This document shows, in pieces, positions 16,302-24,753 of a stretch of 29,222 nt of DNA (its first letter is position 1; the number at the start of each line of letters is the position of its first letter). The position numbers and the translations under genes are program-made. The notes under the pieces were generated by a model. It was not told the DNA's origin. It ran no database searches and saw only the letters and a list, made by a program, of their open reading frames with translations. The DNA comes from CALSPH01 sp041690035. Its GTDB lineage: Bacteria > Bacteroidota > Bacteroidia > NS11-12g > UBA955. Location: the NCBI GenBank assembly GCA_041690035.1, contig JBDNFC010000069.1, positions 1 to 29,222 on the forward strand. Reading direction: 5' to 3'.

Positions 16302-17468
16302 ATGCAATTGATAAGCAAATATCTAAAAGGAGACCCAATTCTTTGGTTATGCATTATTGTGCTTAGTTTTATGGGTATTTTGGGTGTTTATAGCGCTACT
16401 GGGCCTCTAGCTTTTGAGCAAAGAGGGGGAGATACAGAATATTACCTTATCAGACATGGCATTTTTATTCTTGTAGGCTTTGGAGTAATGATATTATGTC
16501 AAGCCATTGACTATCGCTATTTTTCTAGAATTGCCCAATTGCTGCTTATTATTTCATTTATTCTATTGCCTATCACCTTGGCATTGGGCGATGACACCAA
16601 CGAAGCACAAAGAAGATTAACTATTTTAGGCATAAGTTTTCAAACTTCAGATTTGGCTAAAGTGAGCTTAATTATGTATATAGCCAGTTATTTATCAAAA
16701 AAACAAGACAAAATAAATACTTTAGGTACATTTCTGCCAATTTTGGCAATTATTGTAGGTGTTTGTTTATTTATTGCACCCGAAAATCTAAGCACTGCTT
16801 TGGTATTATTTGCCACTTGCTTTACCCTTTTGTTTATTGGCAGGATAAATTTAAAGTATTTGGGAATTTTATTTGGTACAGCAGTATTATCTGCTACTAT
16901 TTGTATTATTATTTTAATGAATACATCCTATACAGGCTGGGCGAAGGGCACAAGAATCACTACTTGGAAAGCAAGAATAGAAAGCTATTTTGGGGATGAA
17001 GAAAAAGAAGAACCTTGGCAAGTGGTACAAGCAAAAATAGCAGTGTCTACAGGCGGATTATTTGGAAAAGGGCCAGGAAATAGCCAACAAAGAAGTTTTT
17101 TGCCACACAGCTACAGTGATTACATGTTTGCATTTATGATAGAAGAATATGGTTTTATTGGTGGATTCATTATTTTGCTGGCATACCTCACCATCCTTTT
17201 TAGAACAATTAGAATTGTTTTAAAAAGCCCCAAAGCTTTTGGGGCACTCTTGGCAGTAGGGCTTGGTTTTTTTTTAACTATTCAAGCATTTATTCACATG
17301 GGGGTTTCTACTAGCCTATTGCCAGTTACTGGACTCACATTACCTTTGGTTTCATGGGGCGGCACGTCTATCATATTTAATAGCATTGCTTTTGGAGCGA
17401 TATTATCTGTAAGTAAATTTATAGATGAAGAAAAAATAGAAACTCCTAAGGAAACAAACAATGAATAA
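16302..17468 (+). CDS. ftsW: septal peptidoglycan glycosyltransferase FtsW (SEDS family)
   Basis: FtsW polymerises lipid II into glycan strands at the septum and works with FtsI. The 388-residue protein has about ten membrane segments. SEDS signatures include Q-T-S-D-L-A-K (114-120), A-P-E-N-L-S-T-A (159-166), G-K-G-P-G-N-S (255-261) and P-H-S-Y-S-D-Y-M-F-A (268-277); D273 matches the catalytic Asp of the large periplasmic loop. Near the end, P-L-V-S-W-G-G-T-S is conserved. FtsW rather than RodA is chosen because of its place between murD and murG. It overlaps murG by 8 bp. Confidence 0.95.
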   Translation: MQLISKYLKGDPILWLCIIVLSFMGILGVYSATGPLAFEQRGGDTEYYLIRHGIFILVGFGVMILCQAIDYRYFSRIAQLLLIISFILLPITLALGDDTNEAQRRLTILGISFQTSDLAKVSLIMYIASYLSKKQDKINTLGTFLPILAIIVGVCLFIAPENLSTALVLFATCFTLLFIGRINLKYLGILFGTAVLSATICIIILMNTSYTGWAKGTRITTWKARIESYFGDEEKEEPWQVVQAKIAVSTGGLFGKGPGNSQQRSFLPHSYSDYMFAFMIEEYGFIGGFIILLAYLTILFRTIRIVLKSPKAFGALLAVGLGFFLTIQAFIHMGVSTSLLPVTGLTLPLVSWGGTSIIFNSIAFGAILSVSKFIDEEKIETPKETNNE

Positions 17469-18537
17469 TGTAATTATATCTGGCGGTGGCACTGGTGGCC
17501 ATATTTTTCCTGCAATAGCTATTGCTAATGAGATAAAAAGGCGCTTTCCAGATTGTAAGATTCATTTTGTAGGCGCTATTGGCAGAATGGAGATGGAAAA
17601 AATACCTTTGGCTGGTTACACCATTTCAGGCTTGCCAATAATCGGTTTTCAGAGAGGTAAATGGTGGAAAAACTTAAGTTTACCAATTAAAATTTTAAAA
17701 AGTTTTTGGATAAGCAAAAAAATACTAGACATCTATAAACCGCAGGTGGTTATTGGTGTTGGCGGGTATGCTAGTGCGGCAATTGTAAAAGCGGCACAGT
17801 TAAAAAAAATACCCACTTTTATTCAAGAGCAAAACAGTTATGCAGGCATAACAAACAAAATATTGGGCAAAAAGGCAATAAAAATATGTGTGGCTTTTGA
17901 TGATATGAATCATTTTTTTACTCAAAATAAAATTATTAATACAGGCAATCCCATCAGAAATGAAATTTTAAATTGCACTTTATCTAAAAACGAATTGGCA
18001 TTAAAATACAATCTCGATGTTCAAAAAACCACTATTTTAGCTATCGGAGGCAGCCTAGGCGCTAGATCTATAAATCAAGCTATAGAAAACAGTGCCAAAA
18101 AGCTGCTGGAAATGAATTTTAATATTATTTGGCAGACAGGAAAAAACTATGCCCCTACAATCACTTTACCCAACATTTATACAAAAACATTTATAAATGA
18201 AATGAATGAAGTTTATAAACTTGCAGATATTATTATTTCGCGCGCTGGTGCTATCTCTATTTCAGAGCTGTGCTGTGTTGCAAAACCGACTATACTTGTC
18301 CCCTCCCCTAATGTAGCCGAAGACCATCAAACCAAAAATGCCTCGGCATTAGAAAACAAAAATGCGTGTATTATACTAAAAGATAATCAACTAACAAATA
18401 TGCTATTGGAAAGTATATTATCTATCTCTAATGATAAAATAAAAGCAGCACAATTAGCCAAAAACATGCTTAGCTTAGCAAAACCAAATGCTGCTCAACA
18501 TATTGTGGATGTAATAATAGAAAATTTACCGAAATGA
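17461..18537 (+). CDS. murG: lipid II synthase (UDP-GlcNAc:lipid I GlcNAc transferase)
   Basis: MurG transfers GlcNAc from UDP-GlcNAc to lipid I at the cytoplasmic membrane face, producing lipid II. The GT-B fold protein of 358 residues begins with the lipid-binding glycine loop G-G-G-T-G-G-H (8-14). It contains G-V-G-G-Y-A-S in the N-domain, I-G-G-S-L-G-A-R in the C-domain, and the UDP-GlcNAc site around S-R-A-G-A-I-S-I-S-E. Length and motifs are standard. The start overlaps ftsW by 8 bp and the end overlaps murC by 4 bp (ATGA). Confidence 0.96.
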   Translation: MNNVIISGGGTGGHIFPAIAIANEIKRRFPDCKIHFVGAIGRMEMEKIPLAGYTISGLPIIGFQRGKWWKNLSLPIKILKSFWISKKILDIYKPQVVIGVGGYASAAIVKAAQLKKIPTFIQEQNSYAGITNKILGKKAIKICVAFDDMNHFFTQNKIINTGNPIRNEILNCTLSKNELALKYNLDVQKTTILAIGGSLGARSINQAIENSAKKLLEMNFNIIWQTGKNYAPTITLPNIYTKTFINEMNEVYKLADIIISRAGAISISELCCVAKPTILVPSPNVAEDHQTKNASALENKNACIILKDNQLTNMLLESILSISNDKIKAAQLAKNMLSLAKPNAAQHIVDVIIENLPK

Positions 18538-19928
18538 GTGTGCTAGATAACAAATCATCCATATATTTTATTGGCATTGGCGGCATTGGCATGAGTGCAC
18601 TTGCAAGATATTGCATCAATGTTGGCATTACTGTTTTTGGTTATGATAAAACAAATTCAGAAATGATAACATCGCTTAGCAATGAAGGTGCACAAATTAT
18701 TCTTAATGACGATGTAAATTTAATACCTAAAGTATTTAATAAAGTAAGTGATGAGGCGCTGATTGTTTATACACCAGCAATACCGGCAGATTTAAAAATA
18801 AAGAACCACTTTGTAAATATTGGCTTCAGTCTAATAAAAAGAGCCGCCTTATTAGGCATGATAAGCGAAAATAAATTCGTTATTGCCGTTGCAGGCACGC
18901 ATGGAAAAACAACAACAAGTACCCTTTTAGCGCATTTATTTTATCAATCAGGGTATAATATGGTGGCAATATTAGGTGGTATCGGCACCAATTATAACTC
19001 TAATTACCTCTATCAAAATGAAGGAAAAAAAATTCAAAATTTACAAATTCTAATTACCGAGGCAGATGAATTTGATAGATCATTTCTACAACTGTATCCT
19101 GATATTGCTATTATAACCTCAACAGATGCAGACCATTTAGATATTTATATAGATAATGAAAGTATCTTATCTTCGTTTCAAACATTTGCAAGCCAAATAA
19201 AAAATAGAGGCACATTGATTGTTAACGAAAAAGCCGAAATCAAAAAATCCCAAACACAAAAATTAATCACTTATGGCAGCTTGTCAAATTCAGAAAGCTA
19301 TTATAAAAATCTGCATCAAAAAAACAGTAAACAAATTTTTGATTGGGTTTATAATGAAAAAGAAATACTGGCTATAGAGGCTGGTATGTCTGGCAAACAC
19401 AATGTAGAAAATGCAACAGCAGCAGCTACTGCTGCAATAATTGCAGGTATGGAAATAGATGAAATCAAAAACAACATAGCAAGTTTTAAAGGAGTAAAAA
19501 GGCGTTTTGAAATAGTTTATGACCAATTTATGCAAACTGTAATAGATGACTATGCCCATCACCCTACTGAACTAGAAGCCTTAATTGATGCGGTAAAAAC
19601 ACTTTATCCTGAGCGGGAAATTACTTTGCTTTTTCAACCACACCTTTATAGCAGAACCCGGGATTTTGAATTAGGGTTTGCTGCAAGTTTATCAAAAGCA
19701 GATCATGTATGGCTTTTACCTATTTATCCTGCAAGAGAGTTGCCAATTGCCAATGTATCCAGCAATATGCTCATAGAAAAAATTACTGCTAAAACAACCA
19801 TGTTGGTAGAAAAATCAGAAGTGCTAGAACTTATTAGTAAAGACAGACCAGGGCTATTAGTAATTGCAGGCGCAGGTGATATAGATAGACTAGTAAATCC
19901 GATTAAAACATTATATAACAATGAATAA
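18534..19928 (+). CDS. murC: UDP-N-acetylmuramate--L-alanine ligase
   Basis: MurC adds the first residue, L-alanine, to UDP-MurNAc, using ATP. The 464-residue protein shows the N-terminal G-I-G-G-I-G-M-S (14-21), the ATP loop G-T-H-G-K-T-T (121-127), T-E-A-D-E-F-D-R-S in the central domain, and D-D-Y-A-H-H-P-T-E in the C-terminal domain. H in place of N in the ATP loop separates MurC from MurD and MurE. It overlaps murG by 4 bp and ftsQ by 8 bp. Confidence 0.96.
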   Translation: MSVLDNKSSIYFIGIGGIGMSALARYCINVGITVFGYDKTNSEMITSLSNEGAQIILNDDVNLIPKVFNKVSDEALIVYTPAIPADLKIKNHFVNIGFSLIKRAALLGMISENKFVIAVAGTHGKTTTSTLLAHLFYQSGYNMVAILGGIGTNYNSNYLYQNEGKKIQNLQILITEADEFDRSFLQLYPDIAIITSTDADHLDIYIDNESILSSFQTFASQIKNRGTLIVNEKAEIKKSQTQKLITYGSLSNSESYYKNLHQKNSKQIFDWVYNEKEILAIEAGMSGKHNVENATAAATAAIIAGMEIDEIKNNIASFKGVKRRFEIVYDQFMQTVIDDYAHHPTELEALIDAVKTLYPEREITLLFQPHLYSRTRDFELGFAASLSKADHVWLLPIYPARELPIANVSSNMLIEKITAKTTMLVEKSEVLELISKDRPGLLVIAGAGDIDRLVNPIKTLYNNE

Positions 19929-20703
19929 TGCTGAACTACATCCGCAAAAGCCAAAAATTGCGATAGGTAAAATTATAGTTTACAGCATGAGTGCTTTTAT
20001 AGCAGTATTTTGTATTTGGCTCATTTTTGGCCAACCTAAAAGCAATGAAGGCAGAAGCATTAATTTTATCATCAAACCATTGCCCAATAATATAAATTTT
20101 TTAACTGTGCTTGATTTACAGCAAATTACAGATACAATTATTGATAAAGAAAACTTTAGCAAAGCATTATGTGAGCAAATGTTAGAGCAAAACCCTTATA
20201 TAAGGCGTGCAGAAGTATACCAAGACCTTTCTGGCAAAATAAAATGCATTGTAACGCAAAGAAAGCCTATTGCAAGGATTATAAATGCCAATCAAACGCA
20301 TTTCTATTTAGACGAAGACGGAAAAAAAATTCCAGTATTATCTGGAATGAGCGCAAGGGTGCTTGTGGCTAATGGATATATTGGTGAAAAGTTATTGCCA
20401 AGTGATACCTTAAAAACAAAAACATTGTTGGCAATTTATGAAATTTCTAAATTTATAGAAAGCGAATTGTTTTGGAAACAGTTCACAGAGCAATTATATG
20501 TAGATAAGTATAATGATATTTGCTTGATACCCAAGGTAGGAAGTTTTATTATTGTGGTGGGAAACTCAGATAGAATTGCAGAAAAGTTTGAACGACTAAA
20601 AGTATTTATAACCATGGTGCTGCCAAAGGTAGGATGGGAAAAATACCAAAAAATAAGTGTAAAATTTAAGAACCAAATAGTAACAACAAAAAAAGAAGAA
20701 TAG
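19921..20703 (+). CDS. ftsQ: cell division protein FtsQ
   Basis: FtsQ is a bitopic divisome protein that binds FtsL and FtsB. The 260-residue product has a short cytoplasmic tail, one membrane segment (about 15-36) and a periplasmic part. The POTRA-like region is followed by the R-K-P-I-A-R-I-I segment and then F-Y-L-D-E-D-G-K-K-I-P, which is recognisable in FtsQ/DivIB proteins. Similarity in this family is low, but position between murC and ftsA makes the call firm. It overlaps murC by 8 bp; ftsA starts 5 bp later. Confidence 0.9.
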   Translation: MNNAELHPQKPKIAIGKIIVYSMSAFIAVFCIWLIFGQPKSNEGRSINFIIKPLPNNINFLTVLDLQQITDTIIDKENFSKALCEQMLEQNPYIRRAEVYQDLSGKIKCIVTQRKPIARIINANQTHFYLDEDGKKIPVLSGMSARVLVANGYIGEKLLPSDTLKTKTLLAIYEISKFIESELFWKQFTEQLYVDKYNDICLIPKVGSFIIVVGNSDRIAEKFERLKVFITMVLPKVGWEKYQKISVKFKNQIVTTKKEE

Positions 20704-20708
20704 AACTT

Positions 20709-21995
20709 ATGCACAAAGTAAACGACATTATTGTAGGATTAGATATAGGCACAACAAAAATTTGTGCTATTGTAGGTCAAATAAACGAAAACGGAAAATT
20801 AAACATTTTGGGAATGGGCAAAACGCCTTCTTTAGGTGGAGTATCTAGGGGAGTAGTGGCTAATATTACAAAAACAACAGAAGCGATAAAAAAAGCTGTA
20901 GAAATGGCTTCGCAAAGCTCAAAAATTAATATAAAGACTGTACATGTGGGCATAGCTGGGCACCATATAAAATCATTACAACATACTGGTACGCTAATTA
21001 GAACAGATAGTGAAAAAGAAATAAGCTTTCAAGAAATTAACCAATTACAAAACGATATGCAGCGTTTGGCAGTAGAACCTGGCAGCACAATTATCCATGT
21101 ATTGCCGCAAGAATATGCGGTAGATAATGAAAAAGGAATTATTGATCCTGTGGGCCGCACCGGCACAAAACTAGATGGCACATTTCATATTGTTACAGGA
21201 CAAATATTAGCGGCTAAAAATATCAAACGCTGTGTAGAAAATGCGGGTTTAGAAGTAGCTAATCTTATTGTTGAACCTATTGCATCTGCCTCTGCAGTGC
21301 TAGAGCCAGAAGAGATGGAAGCAGGCATTTGTTTGTTAGATATTGGTGGTGGAACTTCTGATATTGCCATATTTAAAGGTGGAAAAATCAGGCATACTGC
21401 GGTAATACCTTATGGTGGTGACGTATTAACACAAGATATTATGGAAGCTTTTAGCATAATAGAAAAGCAAGCAGAAAAGCTAAAAATTATGTTTGGCTGT
21501 GCATTGCCAGAAAGTGCAAAAGATAATGAAATAGTTTCTATACCAACCGTTGGCAACAGAAAGCCTAAAGAAATATATGTAAAAAATTTAGCAAAAGTTA
21601 TCAATGCTAGAATGAAAGAAATATTTGAACTTGTGGATGAAGAAATTTACCTTTCTGGTTATAAAAATAAATTGCACAGTGGCATTATGCTTACTGGAGG
21701 TGGCGCAGAACTAAAAGATGTATCAATGCTACTTGAGTATGTTACCGGCATAGAAGTAAATTTGGGCTACCCAAATCAGCATTTGGCAAAAGGCATGGTA
21801 GATGAAGTAAAAAGTCCTATGTTTGCTACAAGCATAGGTTTAGTATTAAAAGGTATAGAAAACGAAAATATTGCAGTTGCTCAAAACAGCCCAAATTCAA
21901 ATCCTAAAAAAGAATCCCGAAGCATATCTAGCTTTATACCAGTAGTAAGCAATTTCAAACAATGGTTTAAAGACGATATTCCAGATTACGAATAG
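20709..21995 (+). CDS. ftsA: cell division protein FtsA
   Basis: FtsA is an actin-like ATPase that ties FtsZ filaments to the membrane. The 428-residue protein has the phosphate-binding L-D-I-G-T-T-K (11-17), a second nucleotide motif D-I-G-G-G-T-S-D, and L-T-G-G-G-A in the adenosine site. The FtsA-specific 1C domain lies roughly between residues 85 and 165. The C-terminus carries a likely amphipathic membrane-targeting helix (I-P-V-V-S-N-F-K-Q-W-F-K) followed by an acidic end. It lies 38 bp upstream of ftsZ. Confidence 0.96.
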   Translation: MHKVNDIIVGLDIGTTKICAIVGQINENGKLNILGMGKTPSLGGVSRGVVANITKTTEAIKKAVEMASQSSKINIKTVHVGIAGHHIKSLQHTGTLIRTDSEKEISFQEINQLQNDMQRLAVEPGSTIIHVLPQEYAVDNEKGIIDPVGRTGTKLDGTFHIVTGQILAAKNIKRCVENAGLEVANLIVEPIASASAVLEPEEMEAGICLLDIGGGTSDIAIFKGGKIRHTAVIPYGGDVLTQDIMEAFSIIEKQAEKLKIMFGCALPESAKDNEIVSIPTVGNRKPKEIYVKNLAKVINARMKEIFELVDEEIYLSGYKNKLHSGIMLTGGGAELKDVSMLLEYVTGIEVNLGYPNQHLAKGMVDEVKSPMFATSIGLVLKGIENENIAVAQNSPNSNPKKESRSISSFIPVVSNFKQWFKDDIPDYE

Positions 21996-22033
21996 GCTAA
22001 AATAAAAACAAATAAAATAAAGACAATAATTAT

Positions 22034-23374
22034 ATGGCAAACTTTAGAGTAGATTTACCCAAAGATGTTTCAAACATCATAAAAGTATTAGGTGTTGGAG
22101 GAGGAGGAGGCAATGCCGTCAACCACATGTTTAGAGAAGGCATTATAGGTGTAGATTTTATTATCTGTAATACTGATGCTCAGGCATTAGAGATGAGCCC
22201 GATTCCTAATAAAATTCAATTAGGCACCAGTTTATCTGAAGGGCTAGGTGCAGGCTCAAATCCTGAGATGGGAAGATTGGCCGCAGAAGAAAGCAAAGCA
22301 CAAATACTTGATATTTTATCGCACAATACAAAGATGGTTTTTGTAACTGCAGGTATGGGCGGTGGCACTGGAACAGGAGCTGCGCCTGTAATCGCCAAAA
22401 TAGCAAAAGATTTAGACATTTTAACACTTGGTATTGTTACAACCCCTTTTGAAGACGAGGGCCCTGTGAGAATTAAGCAGGCACTAGCAGGAATAGAAGA
22501 AATGAAACCTTATGTAGATGCATTACTGGTAATATCAAATGATAGAATAGTAGAAATATTTGGTGACCTAAGAATTTCTGAAGCTTTTTCTAAAGCAGAT
22601 GACATATTATGCACTGCTGCCAAAGGTATTGCAGAGATAATTACAGTTCCTGGCAAAATGAATGTAGATTTTAAGGATATTAAAACTGCTATGTCTGGCA
22701 GTGGAAGAGCTATTATGGGCAATGCAGTTGCTGTGGGAGAAAAAAGGGCAGAAGAAGCAGCAAGAAAAGCATTAGAATCTCCGCTCCTAAATGATACTAG
22801 AATTGAGGGCGCAAGCCATCTGCTGGTAAATATTACATATGGAACAGAAGAGCCATTTGCAAGAGAAGTAAAAATAATTACCCAATATTTTCAAGAAGAA
22901 AGTGGCCTAAATGCACAATTAAAATTTGGGCTCTGCCATGATCCTCTCATGGGACCAGAAATATCAGTAACCATCATTGCCACTGGTTTTGGAAAAAATA
23001 ATCCAAACGCAGTTATTGGCTCTAGCGAAGAAAAACAAGGCATTATAATAGATTTAGATATTGAAACAAGTGTAATTGCAGAAACAGCCGAAACCCAAGC
23101 TATTCAGAAATCATTATTTGAAAAACAAGAAGAAAAGTCTACATTTAGAGAGCAGGTGATAGAGCAAGGTTCTAATCCCTACAAAAATCATAATATCAGG
23201 CAAGAAGAGGTTGATTTATATAACACTCCCGCATATCTAAGGCAGGGTGTTACATTAAATGAAATTCCAAATAACATTGAACTATCAAGATTAAACTTAG
23301 CAGAAGAAACAGAAACCAGTAGAAATGTTTCGCTAAAACCAGGCAATAGCTATTTGCATGACAACGTAGATTAA
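22034..23374 (+). CDS. ftsZ: cell division GTPase FtsZ
   Basis: FtsZ polymerises with GTP into the division ring. The 446-residue protein has the GTP loop G-G-G-T-G-T-G (109-115), the N-terminal V-G-G-G-G-G-N-A (21-28) and the T7 loop N-V-D-F with catalytic D212. A variable linker (about 335-395) follows the core. The usual C-terminal conserved peptide appears as T-P-A-Y-L-R-Q (398-404). About 42 more residues follow it, ending N-S-Y-L-H-D-N-V-D, so the peptide is not at the very end. It closes the dcw cluster; no further gene continues on the plus strand. Confidence 0.97.
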   Translation: MANFRVDLPKDVSNIIKVLGVGGGGGNAVNHMFREGIIGVDFIICNTDAQALEMSPIPNKIQLGTSLSEGLGAGSNPEMGRLAAEESKAQILDILSHNTKMVFVTAGMGGGTGTGAAPVIAKIAKDLDILTLGIVTTPFEDEGPVRIKQALAGIEEMKPYVDALLVISNDRIVEIFGDLRISEAFSKADDILCTAAKGIAEIITVPGKMNVDFKDIKTAMSGSGRAIMGNAVAVGEKRAEEAARKALESPLLNDTRIEGASHLLVNITYGTEEPFAREVKIITQYFQEESGLNAQLKFGLCHDPLMGPEISVTIIATGFGKNNPNAVIGSSEEKQGIIIDLDIETSVIAETAETQAIQKSLFEKQEEKSTFREQVIEQGSNPYKNHNIRQEEVDLYNTPAYLRQGVTLNEIPNNIELSRLNLAEETETSRNVSLKPGNSYLHDNVD

Positions 23375-23441
23375 ACGTTCATTGCTTTTGAAAAATATGA
23401 AATTAATGTTTGCTCGCTTTTCTTAAGCAACTACCAGTTTT

Positions 23442-24722
23442 TTAATTCATTACAAATGTAGCTTCATTTGCCTTTATAACTTCATGATAAACATTTTCGT
23501 TAAATTGCCTTAACAAAGCACTATTAGATTTGGACATTTCAACATTGATATTATAATTATAAACAGATTTAATAATTAAATCTGTTGTAATTTCAATCTC
23601 AAAATCTTCCTTTAGAGCTTCAACTAGCTTATCAATTCTACTAAAATTGGCATCGGTGCAACAAGTAAAACTTATTGCAGAATTTTGCATCACATGAATT
23701 CTTAACTTTTCAACCGCAAAAACCATAAATATTCTTTGCAAATTCTCTTCAGCAATAAATGAAAAATTCTTAGATTTAATAGTCAATAGACATTGGTTTT
23801 CTTTAATTATTACACAAGGTATATTAATTAACTTATGGCTATCTATTACTTTTGTGCCATCAAAATCTGGATGTAAAAAAGATTTTACATTAAGCTGTAT
23901 CCCTTTTGCCTTTAGTGGTTGAATGGTTTTTGGGTGAATAATAGTAGCCCCATAATAAGCCAGCTCAATTGCCTCATTATAACTTATAGCGTCAATTTTT
24001 TGAGCATCTTTAAATTTTTTAGGATCAGCATTCATCACCCCATTTACATCTTTCCAAATATTTAGCTCTTTTGCATCTAAACAATAGGCAATAATTGCAG
24101 CAGAATAATCACTGCCTTCTCTGCCCAAAGTTGTGGAAGCGCCATTGCTTGCGCGGCCAATAAACCCTTGCAAAACAATCAAACTTTTATTGGCAATGGT
24201 TTTTAATTTATTCTTTATAATCTTTTCTGTATTTACCCAATCTACTCTTGCTTCTCTATAATTTTGATCAGTAATAATAAAATTTCGGCTATCCAACCAA
24301 TGATTTTTAATATTTACATGATTCAAATAATGTGATAAAATTCTGCTTGACAGCAATTCTCCAAAAGGCACAATTTGATCATAATAAAAATCATAATCAA
24401 CTGCATTAGGTTCTTTTTCTAAAGCACATTCTAACTCCAAAAAAATATTTTCAATATCGCTTTCAATAAAGGGGTAGCTCTGCGGAAATAGCTCATTTAA
24501 GACCTCAAAATGAGCTGTTTTTAATTGGCCAAAATAAGTTGAAACATTTCCTAATTTATGAAAATAGGCCTCACAAATCTGCTCCAATAAATTGGTAGAC
24601 TTTCCCATAGCAGAAACGATGATAATATTATTGTTTCTATCTAAATCTTTAATAATATTACCCACATTTATAATACTTTTTGCATCTTTTAATGATGCAC
24701 CTCCAAACTTATTTATTTTCAT
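23442..24722 (-). CDS. lysC: aspartate kinase
   Basis: Aspartate kinase phosphorylates L-aspartate, the first step to lysine, threonine, methionine and meso-diaminopimelate. The 426-residue monofunctional enzyme starts with K-F-G-G-A-S (5-10) and holds T-T-L-G-R-E-G-S-D-Y-S-A. Other conserved segments are W-K-D-V-N-G-V-M-N-A-D-P and Y-G-A-T-I-I-H-P-K-T. The C-terminal 120 residues correspond to ACT regulatory domains, so end-product inhibition is likely. No homoserine dehydrogenase domain is attached. It supplies the diaminopimelate that MurE uses. It is divergent from the fructose-bisphosphatase gene, 31 bp between starts. Confidence 0.94.
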   Translation of the reverse strand: MKINKFGGASLKDAKSIINVGNIIKDLDRNNNIIIVSAMGKSTNLLEQICEAYFHKLGNVSTYFGQLKTAHFEVLNELFPQSYPFIESDIENIFLELECALEKEPNAVDYDFYYDQIVPFGELLSSRILSHYLNHVNIKNHWLDSRNFIITDQNYREARVDWVNTEKIIKNKLKTIANKSLIVLQGFIGRASNGASTTLGREGSDYSAAIIAYCLDAKELNIWKDVNGVMNADPKKFKDAQKIDAISYNEAIELAYYGATIIHPKTIQPLKAKGIQLNVKSFLHPDFDGTKVIDSHKLINIPCVIIKENQCLLTIKSKNFSFIAEENLQRIFMVFAVEKLRIHVMQNSAISFTCCTDANFSRIDKLVEALKEDFEIEITTDLIIKSVYNYNINVEMSKSNSALLRQFNENVYHEVIKANEATFVMN

Positions 24723-24725
24723 TGT

Positions 24726-24733
24726 TATATTTG
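24726..24733 (+). promoter_or_regulatory. TATATTTG -7 element for fbp
   Basis: TATATTTG matches TAnnTTTG and ends 20 bp before the fbp ATG at 24754. No TTG -33 box is seen; that region would lie in the lysC start. It is only 3 bp from the opposing lysC -7 element. Confidence 0.45.
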
Positions 24734-24736
24734 CAG

Positions 24737-24744
24737 CAAAAATA
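24737..24744 (-). promoter_or_regulatory. TATTTTTG -7 element for lysC
   Basis: On the minus strand 24744-24737 reads TATTTTTG, matching TAnnTTTG, and ends 14 bp before the lysC ATG at 24722. The -33 position lies inside the start of fbp and lacks a TTG at 17-23 bp. Confidence 0.4.
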
Positions 24745-24753
24745 AGAATAAAA

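Noticed and set aside
22206..22427. Antisense frames inside ftsZ
   Set aside because: They are shadows of a highly conserved gene with no independent start signals or motifs.
24592..24753. 54-codon N-terminal extension of fructose-bisphosphatase
   Set aside because: It runs antisense through the conserved start of lysC and lacks family similarity.
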